Below, piece by piece: positions 23,522 through 28,455 of a DNA stretch of 28,455 bases (positions within the stretch are counted from its first letter, which is position 1; each line of letters starts with the position of its first letter). The notes under the pieces are model-generated. The model was not told the origin of the DNA. It worked only from the letters and a program-made list of their open reading frames with translations, and did not search any database. The stretch comes from DASUPK01 sp046732465. GTDB lineage: Bacteria; Actinomycetota; Thermoleophilia; Solirubrobacterales; 70-9. The stretch lies in contig JBKPND010000123.1 of NCBI GenBank assembly GCA_046732465.1, forward strand, positions 1-28,455, in the 5' to 3' direction. A program made the position numbers and the translations under genes.

Positions 23522-24478
23522 TTAGATACCCAGCAAGCCCTTGACCGTCCCCCGGGTCTCCTTGGAGAACCCCGGGATCTCATCGAGCTCATCGAGTGAG
23601 TCGAACCCGCCACGCGTCTCCCGGTAGGCGATCACCCGCGCACTCTGGGTGACCGAGAGGCCGAGCTCGCGGAGTTGCTCGAAGCTGACTTCGTTTACGT
23701 CGGGCGCCCCGTTCCTGCTGCCGGCACGGCGGCGGGACTTCTTCCGCGCTGAGGCTTCATTTGTCCCAAGCTTGGCGTCCGCGAGCTGCTCCTGGAGCTC
23801 CCGGATGCGGTCCTCGAGCTTCGCCTCTCGCCTGCCCGCCTGCTCCCGGAGCTCGTCCTCGCGCACGTCCAAGCGCATCTCGAGAGCGACCAAGTGGTCC
23901 TCGAGCTCCGCCTGCCGCTCATCGAACTCCTTGCTGAGCTCCGCCTTGCGTTTCTCATAGCGGTCGCCGAGCTGCTTCTTGAGCTCGGTCTCCCGGTCCC
24001 TGAGGCCCTCGTCGCGCTCTCGCAGCGCCGCAGCGAACTCCGCCTCCTGCTCCTTGAGGGTGCGGGCAAGGGTCTCCTCGGCCTTATTCGGCTGCTCCCT
24101 CAGCTCCGCCCGCAGATCCGTGATCCTCGTGGCCAGATCCGCGTTCCTCTGACGTTCCTCGGCGAGTGCCCGCCTCGCCCGCTGCAGCGCCTCGGAGTCG
24201 CCTCGACTCGTTGGCTCGGGGACCGCCTTAGCCGGTTCGGCGTCGGCGTTTGTCCGCTTGGCCTCACTGGTAGCCATCTCGTTTCGCCCCGCCGACGGCC
24301 CGACCGGCCACTGAGCGGCCTCGCCGCGGATGGTCTCATCCGCCCTCCCCGATTGGACCTCTTCGAGGATGAAATCCTCCGGATCGGTCTCTGACTCGAC
24401 GTCCTCGGAGCGGCAATCGCGCGGTGTCGACAGCCAGTTCTCGGCCGGGCTGGCGTTCTTTTTCGCCGACCGTGCCAC
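23522..24478 (-). CDS. Long coiled-coil protein with C-terminal ComEA-like helix-hairpin-helix
   Basis: Protein of 318 aa. An acidic, low-complexity N-terminus (1-90) is followed by an almost continuous Glu/Arg/Lys/Leu coiled coil (about 95-235), a basic linker (KKSRRRAGSRNG, 246-257), and one helix-hairpin-helix unit (260-318): DVNEVSFEQLRELGLSVTQ, ARVIAYRETRGGFDSLDEL, IPGFSKETRGTVKGLLGI. The HhH matches the ComEA/T2SS-K pattern, which binds DNA or makes protein contacts. There is no signal peptide or TM helix, so it should be cytoplasmic, unlike ComEA. Start GTG 24478 lacks a clear RBS; ATG 24277 (residue 68) is an alternative. Function unknown; a nucleoid- or replication-linked scaffold is one possibility (inference). 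Confidence 0.75.
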   Translation of the reverse strand: MARSAKKNASPAENWLSTPRDCRSEDVESETDPEDFILEEVQSGRADETIRGEAAQWPVGPSAGRNEMATSEAKRTNADAEPAKAVPEPTSRGDSEALQRARRALAEERQRNADLATRITDLRAELREQPNKAEETLARTLKEQEAEFAAALRERDEGLRDRETELKKQLGDRYEKRKAELSKEFDERQAELEDHLVALEMRLDVREDELREQAGRREAKLEDRIRELQEQLADAKLGTNEASARKKSRRRAGSRNGAPDVNEVSFEQLRELGLSVTQSARVIAYRETRGGFDSLDELDEIPGFSKETRGTVKGLLGI

Positions 24479-24559
24479 GGAGCCAGAGTAGCGCTGGTGT
24501 GAAACGCAGGCGCCAGTTCACGGCCCCCTTCACCGTGGGATCGAACCGGCGGGACCAAG

Positions 24560-24793
24560 CGGGACCTCGGGATCGTGATGCGACTTTCCCGTGCGTGTAC
24601 GTACCAGGCCCGAATCTGGCGACGCTCGAAATCTGAGCGATTACCTCGGCGTGTTGCGAGCCGATTCGGGTTCCACCCTGGAGTGGACCGCGAGCGTCAT
24701 CAAGGTCTTCGATGGCGGCAAGAACGAGTTCGACCCGACGACCGCGCCGGTGCTCGCACGACCGCGGTCGACTACGTGCGGGTCTGGAAGTAG
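24560..24793 (+). pseudogene. Decayed 3' end of a secreted carbohydrate-active gene (GH16-like tail)
   Basis: The 318-bp gap 24479-24796 holds no intact gene. In one frame it reads LSDYLGVLRADSGSTLEWTA and then SVIKVFDGGKNEFDPTTAPVLA. After a shift near 24755 it reads RTTAVDYVRVWK followed by TAG at 24791-24793. The ending VDYVRVWK-stop is typical of GH16 family beta-glucanase-like proteins and of related jelly-roll domains. Upstream of about 24590 nothing is recognisable. The stop lies 3 bp from the end of the convergent ccmH. The family call is weak, but the two-frame structure suggests a relic. Confidence 0.35.
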
Positions 24794-24796
24794 TCC

Positions 24797-25252
24797 CTAG
24801 AGGTCATAGCGCGCCATGTCCTCGTCCAGGCGAGAGCGCTCGTCCGCGTCGAGCGCCGGTGGGTCCGGCTCGGTCGAGCGTCGTCGGGCCCTGCTGACCG
24901 CGAAGTAGCCGATCGCCGCGCCCGCGAGCAGGATTCCCACGCCCGGCACCAGCCAGGCGAGCAGGTCGAACCCGTGGCCGCTCGGCGTCGCGAGGACCCG
25001 CGGGCCGTACTGGGCCACCAGCGCATCCTTGATCTGATCCTTGTCCTCGCCGCGGTCGATGAGCTGCCTGATCAGGGCCCGCTCCCGATCGGCCTGCGGC
25101 GAGTCGGACTCGGCGAGGAGCGTGCCGCAGATCGTGCACATCACCTCGTCCTCGATGTCCGGCAGCGAGGCGCGCGCTTCGGCGGCGCCGGCGGCTGCCG
25201 GGCTCGCCGCCAGGAGGAGGCCGATCACCGCGGCGATGAGGAGTCGGCCCAT
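24797..25252 (-). CDS. ccmH: Cytochrome c maturation protein CcmH
   Basis: Membrane-anchored thiol oxidoreductase of the Ccm (System I) pathway, 151 aa, which reduces or holds apocytochrome CXXCH thiols for heme ligation. It has a signal peptide (1-24, ending AAAGAAEA), the three-helix domain with the redox pair Cys39/Cys42 in VMCTICGT, RALIRQLIDRGEDKDQIKDAL and VAQYGPRVLATP, one TM helix (about 97-118), and a short acidic cytoplasmic tail. The usual LRCxxCQ motif is changed to VMCTICG. The ATG at 25252 shares one base with the TGA of ccmG (TGATG), so the two genes are translationally coupled. Confidence 0.93.
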   Translation of the reverse strand: MGRLLIAAVIGLLLAASPAAAGAAEARASLPDIEDEVMCTICGTLLAESDSPQADRERALIRQLIDRGEDKDQIKDALVAQYGPRVLATPSGHGFDLLAWLVPGVGILLAGAAIGYFAVSRARRRSTEPDPPALDADERSRLDEDMARYDL

Positions 25253-25776
25253 CACGTGCGTGCCTGAATCAGCGGCGCGACCTGTTCGGTCAGATAGGAC
25301 TCGTCCACCGCGCCCCGCCTGATCAGGGCCAGCTTCCCGGCCGGGTCGACCAGGAACGACTCCGGGAAGCCGGTCATCCCGTAGGCGTCGCGGCGGTCGC
25401 TGCCATCGCCGTCGCGAAGCTGGGGGTAGGTGAGCCCGTAGCGCCGCACGAAGGCGGCCGCATCGCCGGTGCTGTCGTCGAGGTTGATGCCGAGCACGGT
25501 GAACCCGCTCGGCGCATGCTCCCTTTGGAAGCTCTCGAGGGCCGGGGCCTCGGACTTGCACGGCCCGCACCACGACGCCCAGAAGTTGACGAGCACCCAG
25601 CGCCCGCGGTAATCCGCAATGTCGCCGGTGCCGCTGCCATCGAGCCGGGAGAGCTGCTTGTCGGGGGCGGGATCGCCGACGGCGATCGTCGCGCCGCCCT
25701 TGCTGAGCAGCCCGTAGGCGAGGAGGCCGATGGCGGCCAGCACCCCGATCACCGCGATGAAGCCTTTGGTGCTCAC
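25252..25776 (-). CDS. ccmG: Thiol-disulfide oxidoreductase CcmG/TlpA-like
   Basis: Membrane-tethered thioredoxin-fold protein of 174 aa acting outside the membrane in cytochrome c maturation, passing reductant to CcmH or apocytochrome. It has an N-terminal TM anchor (5-24), VGDPAPDKQLSRLDG, WVLVNFWASWCGPCKSEAP with the active Cys70/Cys73, and GFPESFLVDPAGKL with the cis-Pro138 that is characteristic of CcmG. The start is GTG 25776; the adjacent ATG is out of frame. It is the promoter-proximal gene of a ccmG-ccmH pair. It diverges from tRNA-Gly across about 40 bp. Confidence 0.92.
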   Translation of the reverse strand: MSTKGFIAVIGVLAAIGLLAYGLLSKGGATIAVGDPAPDKQLSRLDGSGTGDIADYRGRWVLVNFWASWCGPCKSEAPALESFQREHAPSGFTVLGINLDDSTGDAAAFVRRYGLTYPQLRDGDGSDRRDAYGMTGFPESFLVDPAGKLALIRRGAVDESYLTEQVAPLIQART

Positions 25777-25801
25777 ATCGGCGAAGGCTAGAGACGAGAC
25801 C

Positions 25802-25807
25802 TAAAAT
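25802..25807 (+). promoter_or_regulatory. Possible -10 box of tRNA-Gly
   Basis: TAAAAT ends 10 bases before the tRNA 5' end, in an otherwise GC-rich stretch. No TTGACA-like -35 is seen at the right distance, so this is a positional guess. Confidence 0.35.
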
Positions 25808-25817
25808 GGTCCGCTCT

Positions 25818-25890
25818 GCGGCGGTAGCTCAGCAGGTAGAGCGCGAGCTTCCCAAGCTCGAGGTCGCGGGTTCGAGACCCGTCCGCCGCT
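25818..25890 (+). tRNA. tRNA-Gly (anticodon CCC)
   Basis: A complete cloverleaf can be drawn. The acceptor stem is GCGGCGG/CCGCCGC. The D-arm is GCTC-AGCAGGTA-GAGC. The anticodon arm is CGAGC-TTCCCAA-GCTCG with anticodon CCC at 25851-25853. The T-arm is GCGGG-TTCGAGA-CCCGT. The discriminator base is T, as in bacterial glycine tRNAs. The 3' CCA is not encoded (TGG follows). It reads GGG codons. No matching partial copy of the 3' end was found in the window, so there is no sign of an integration site. Confidence 0.97.
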
Positions 25891-25936
25891 TGGAGCGCAG
25901 GACTGAGCCGCGCTGGGGCGGGTAGAGCAAGGTGTC

Positions 25937-26317
25937 ATGGGGCTGATCGGTGCAGCTGGACGACGCTTTGCGCGGCGCAGCCGCTGGCTCGCCGAGCGGC
26001 TCTGGGTCATCGCGGCGATCGAGATCGGCTGGCTCGCCAATCGGCACTGGCGGCGGCTCGACGGCGACGAGCGCCGTCGCGCGCGTGAGCTCCTCGTCAA
26101 GTCCAGGGGCATCCCCTCCAGGCTGAGCCCGAGGGAGCGCCGCGAGGCGCACGCAATCCTCGAGAAGCTCGATTACCCCGGGTTCGGCGGCAGAGCGGCG
26201 GGGATCCTCCTGCCGTTCCGGCCCGCCGGGCGGGCCATCGAGTTCGCGCTCCACCGGATCGAGTCTTCGAACGGGTCCGGCAGGTCGCGCCGCATCCCCG
26301 AGGCGGATCGGCACTAG
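25937..26317 (+). CDS. Small conserved-looking hypothetical protein
   Basis: Basic 126-aa protein with no recognised family. It has a weakly hydrophobic N-terminal helix (LWVIAAIEIGWLANRHW, about 22-38), then a charged helical part with RRARELLVKSRGIPSRLSPRE, RREAHAILEKLDYP, and a Gly/Pro-rich stretch. The 'RARELL.KSRG.PS.LSPRER.E...IL.KLD' pattern looks like a helical motif rather than antisense noise, and AAGG precedes the ATG at 25937 by 5-6 bp. It may be a small membrane-associated protein. It ends with a 4-bp tail overlap with the convergent rfbG-like gene. Confidence 0.6.
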   Translation: MGLIGAAGRRFARRSRWLAERLWVIAAIEIGWLANRHWRRLDGDERRRARELLVKSRGIPSRLSPRERREAHAILEKLDYPGFGGRAAGILLPFRPAGRAIEFALHRIESSNGSGRSRRIPEADRH

Positions 26318-27291
26318 CCCGTCGGCGCAACGACAGGCCTCAACTCGGGGTGGGACGCGTACCACTCGATGGTCCGCCCGACCCCCTCGCGGAGGTCGAC
26401 AGCCGGCTCCCAGCCGATCTCCTCGCGGATCTTGCTGGAGTCGAGGTACTGCCGATCGATCTCGCCGCTTGGATTGCCCGCTCCCCGGTAGTCCGGGGCC
26501 ACGTCGGAGGGGCCGAGCTCGCAGACCAGCTCGACGACCTCGCGGACGGGGTGGGGGCGGCCCCAGCCGGCGTTGAACGCCTGGCCCGCGACCCCCTCGG
26601 CTTGGAGCGCTTCGGCGATCGCCAGATAGGCCCGCGCGGCGTCCTCGACGTAGAGGAAGTCGCGCTCCGGCGACCCGTCCGAGCGGATGATCGGGCGTCG
26701 TCCGTCGAGCACCGCGGTCACCGTCTCCGGGATCAGCCGGGAGAAGTTGCGATCGCCGCCGCCGTAGAGGTTGGCGAAGCGGGTCACGCCGACCGGCAGC
26801 CCGTAGGTGTGCCAGTAGCTGCGGGCGATCAGGTCGGTCGCCGCCTTGGAGACGTCATATGGGAAGACCGGCTGCAGCGCCGAGTCCTCCGTGTAGGGAA
26901 GCTCCTCATGCGGCCCGTAGGCCTTGTCCGAGGAGGCCACCACCACCCGCTCGACGGCCGCCTCCCGGCAGGCCTCGAGCAGAACCCAGGTGCCCTCGAT
27001 GTTCGCCTGGAAGGTGGGGATCGGTGAGGCGTTCGCGTCCCCGACGATCGCCTGGGCGGCGAGGTGGAAGACCGAGTCGATCCGGTTCGACCGCATCAGC
27101 CCTAGAACGGCCTCCTGATCGCGAAGGTCCGCCACCACGTCGTCGACCTCATCGCCGATGCCGAGGAGGTCCAGGCCGGTGGGGGAGGAGCCCTCGCGGT
27201 CGATCGAGGTGACCTCCGCGCCACTCTCGACCAATGCCAGGGCGAGCCAGGAGGCCGCGAACCCGCGGCCGCCCGTGACGAGGGCTCTCAA
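26314..27291 (-). CDS. CDP-glucose 4,6-dehydratase-like SDR
   Basis: Extended SDR of 325 aa that resembles RfbG, which converts CDP-glucose to CDP-4-keto-6-deoxyglucose. The N-terminus RALVTGGRGFAASWLALAL mirrors RfbG's TGHTGFKGSWLALWL, with nucleotide-binding glycines at 7, 8 and 10. VVVASSDKAYG (117-126) and YDVSKAATDLIARSYWHTYG carry Ser120/121, Tyr145 and Lys149. NLYGGGDRNFSRLIPETV is nearly diagnostic for RfbG. The start is TTG 27291, overlapping the TGA of rfbF (TTGA); a longer open frame upstream to 27990 is antiparallel noise through rfbF. With rfbF it makes a CDP-6-deoxyhexose precursor. No later CDP-sugar pathway gene (RfbH-like) is in the window. Confidence 0.88.
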   Translation of the reverse strand: MRALVTGGRGFAASWLALALVESGAEVTSIDREGSSPTGLDLLGIGDEVDDVVADLRDQEAVLGLMRSNRIDSVFHLAAQAIVGDANASPIPTFQANIEGTWVLLEACREAAVERVVVASSDKAYGPHEELPYTEDSALQPVFPYDVSKAATDLIARSYWHTYGLPVGVTRFANLYGGGDRNFSRLIPETVTAVLDGRRPIIRSDGSPERDFLYVEDAARAYLAIAEALQAEGVAGQAFNAGWGRPHPVREVVELVCELGPSDVAPDYRGAGNPSGEIDRQYLDSSKIREEIGWEPAVDLREGVGRTIEWYASHPELRPVVAPTG

Positions 27292-28019
27292 AGAGCCGGC
27301 TCCTCTGCCCACACTCGCCAGGGCGGGTCGCCCGCCTGCCAGAGGTCGTTGAGCATGACCGCGTCCTTGTAGGTGTCCATGCAGTCCCAGAAGCCCGTGT
27401 GGCGGTAGGCCTCCAGCTGGCCGTCGGCGGCGAGCCGCTCGAGCGGCTCGCGCTCCAGCACGCTGTCCTCGGACAGATAGTCGAGGACGCCCGGCTCGAA
27501 GCAGAAGAAGCCGCCGTTGATCCAGCTCTCCACCCGCGGCTTCTCGTGGAAGCCGCGGACCCGATCGTCGGCGTCGAGGTCCGCCACCCCGAACTGGAGC
27601 TGGGGCTGGACGACCGTCATCGTCGCGAGCGAATCGCGCTCGCCGTGGAAGCGGACGAGTGCCGCCAGGTCGATGTCCGCTACCCCGTCGGCGTATGTGG
27701 TCGAGAACGCTCGCCCGTCGAGGCGCTCCTCGGCGAGCTTGATGCGACCCCCGGTCGGGGTGTCGAGCCCGGTGTCCAGGCACTCGACACGCGCCCCATC
27801 CCACTGGCTCTGCCGGGCCCAGTCGGCGATCAACTCGCCCTTGTAGCCCGTCAGCAGCAGGAAGCGGGAGAACCCCTGGGAGCTGTAGATCGAGATCACG
27901 TGCCAGAGGATCGGGCGGCCGCCGATCTCCACGAGCGCCTTCGGGATCGATTCCGTTCGCTCGCTCAGGCGGGTCCCCCGCCCGCCGCAAAGAATGACGA
28001 CTGGGTCGAGGGTCGTCAC
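27288..28019 (-). CDS. rfbF: Glucose-1-phosphate cytidylyltransferase-like
   Basis: Nucleotidyltransferase of 243 aa that makes CDP-glucose from CTP and glucose-1-phosphate. The signature loop is VILCGGRGTRLSERTESIPKALVEIGG (8-34, Lys27), with the second metal-site strand TTYADGVADID (108-118, Asp111). GRIKLAEERLDG and the RfbF-typical C-terminal EAYRHTGFWDCMDTYKDAVMLNDLW follow. The frame extends upstream to 28094, but the GTG at 28019 (MTTLDPVVILCGG) gives the family's normal N-terminus and avoids the divergent ccmE. It is translationally coupled to the dehydratase gene (TTGA). The pair points to a CDP-linked 6-deoxy or 3,6-dideoxy sugar in the polysaccharide (inference). Confidence 0.92.
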   Translation of the reverse strand: MTTLDPVVILCGGRGTRLSERTESIPKALVEIGGRPILWHVISIYSSQGFSRFLLLTGYKGELIADWARQSQWDGARVECLDTGLDTPTGGRIKLAEERLDGRAFSTTYADGVADIDLAALVRFHGERDSLATMTVVQPQLQFGVADLDADDRVRGFHEKPRVESWINGGFFCFEPGVLDYLSEDSVLEREPLERLAADGQLEAYRHTGFWDCMDTYKDAVMLNDLWQAGDPPWRVWAEEPAL

Positions 28020-28084
28020 GGCCCGAGGGACCGTAGCGGGGATCCGCAGGCGCTTAATGCTTGGTTGCGATAATCCAGGGTGCA

Positions 28085-28455
28085 GTGGACCCATCGCGAA
28101 AGCGAAAGATTCGGCTTGTCGTGGCGCTCTCGGCCGCGGTCCTGCTGGCGGCGGGGCTGGTGTACACGTCGTTCAGCGCATCGACCGAGGCGAAGGAGCC
28201 CTCGCAGCTGCTCAGCTCCGATCCGAGCGGGACCTACGAGCTGACCGGCAAGGTCGTGCCGGGCTCGATCCAGCACGCCGGCGACCAGCTCGACTTCCGG
28301 ATCTCGGACCGCGACGGCTCCGATCCGATCCCGGTCCGCTACTCGGGCACGGTGCCCGACCCGTTCCGTGACGGGCGCGAGGTGATCGTCACCGGCAAGC
28401 TCCAGGACGGCACCTTCGTCGGCGAGCGGGACAGCCTGATCACCAAGTGCCCGTC
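28085..28455 (+). CDS. ccmE: Heme chaperone CcmE, Cys-type (3' partial)
   Basis: Membrane-anchored OB-fold heme chaperone of cytochrome c maturation. It carries heme covalently from the CcmABCD complex to the CcmF/H ligase. In view are a basic n-region (SRKRKIR), one TM helix (about 10-30), and an OB domain with YELTGKVVPGSI, DFRISDRDGSDPIPVRYSGTVPD and REVIVTGKLQDG. The last codons before the edge read SLITKCPS, where ordinary CcmE has the heme-binding His of HxxxY. Cys122 in that position marks the CxxxY variant; the expected Tyr falls just outside the window. GTG 28085 follows CAGGG. A GATAAT at 28069-28074 is too close to the start to be a convincing -10 unless the transcript is nearly leaderless. 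Other ccm genes presumably follow. Confidence 0.88.
   Translation, partial: MDPSRKRKIRLVVALSAAVLLAAGLVYTSFSASTEAKEPSQLLSSDPSGTYELTGKVVPGSIQHAGDQLDFRISDRDGSDPIPVRYSGTVPDPFRDGREVIVTGKLQDGTFVGERDSLITKCP

Noticed and set aside
22200..23525. 441-codon plus-strand open frame
   Set aside because: Antisense of the GT4 gene at 21963-23324, a typical high-GC shadow frame without recognisable domains.
24535..24560. T-loop-like GGTTCGATCCC on the minus strand, suggesting a tRNA
   Set aside because: The flanking bases do not form a T-stem, and no D-arm, anticodon arm or acceptor stem can be drawn.
25818..25890. tRNA-Gly as an attachment site for a mobile element
   Set aside because: No integrase gene and no second copy of the tRNA 3' end were found in the window.
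27292..27990. N-terminal extension of the rfbG-like frame to 27990
   Set aside because: It runs through rfbF in another frame and has no domain. The TTG at 27291 directly before the Rossmann motif is the natural start.
1..28455. CRISPR arrays, insertion sequences, rRNA, riboswitches
   Set aside because: No regularly spaced repeats, transposase motifs, rRNA segments or conserved riboswitch cores were noticed on either strand.

Overview
The window looks like a chromosome segment from a high-GC Gram-positive bacterium, most likely a deep-branching actinobacterium of the Thermoleophilia/Solirubrobacterales type. That placement is an inference from base composition, frequent GTG starts, ATGA/GTGA gene junctions, a lipoprotein plus PknB-type kinase, and a Ccm-type cytochrome c maturation system. 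No rRNA or species marker is present to settle it.

Layout. (1) 1-3730: left arm of a surface-polysaccharide locus, with a GDP-mannose 3,5-epimerase (5' end outside the window), a WcaI-like glycosyltransferase, a sugar-nucleotide SDR, and wreckage of a flippase, a GT4 glycosyltransferase and a glycoside hydrolase. (2) 3734-9611: an intact housekeeping block. On the minus strand lie a calcineurin-like phosphoesterase, a Thr/Pro/Gln-tailed lipoprotein and a membrane Ser/Thr kinase. On the plus strand lie an M48 (Ste24-type) protease, RlmH and arginyl-tRNA synthetase. (3) 9645-23324: the main exopolysaccharide locus. It holds the initiating sugar-phosphate transferase, a broken DegT aminotransferase, a Wzz/BY-kinase, a Wzx flippase, a shattered GT2, three GT4 enzymes, a Wzy/ligase-type protein, a sulfotransferase and a GT2-FkbM methyltransferase fusion. 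(4) 23522-28455: a coiled-coil protein with a ComEA-like helix-hairpin-helix, a glycoside-hydrolase-like gene tail, ccmH and ccmG, tRNA-Gly(CCC), a small hypothetical gene, an rfbG/rfbF pair for CDP-sugar synthesis, and the start of ccmE.

How the genes fit together. The sugar-nucleotide enzymes (GME, RfbF, RfbG, SDR) would supply unusual activated sugars. The sugar transferase would load the first sugar on the lipid carrier and the glycosyltransferases would extend it. Wzx would flip it, the Wzy/ligase-type protein would polymerise or attach it, and Wzz/BY-kinase would set chain length. The sulfotransferase and FkbM module could add sulfate and O-methyl groups. At least five gene remnants lie in or beside the polysaccharide genes, whereas the housekeeping block is clean. 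That pattern indicates rapid turnover of the surface polysaccharide.

The most unusual points are a Cys-type CcmE beside a normal-looking CcmH, the GT2-FkbM fusion overlapping a sulfotransferase gene, an arginyl-tRNA synthetase without a recognisable HIGH motif, a kinase translationally coupled to a repeat-tailed lipoprotein, and a 24-bp duplication that gives the sugar transferase two ribosome-binding-site/start units.
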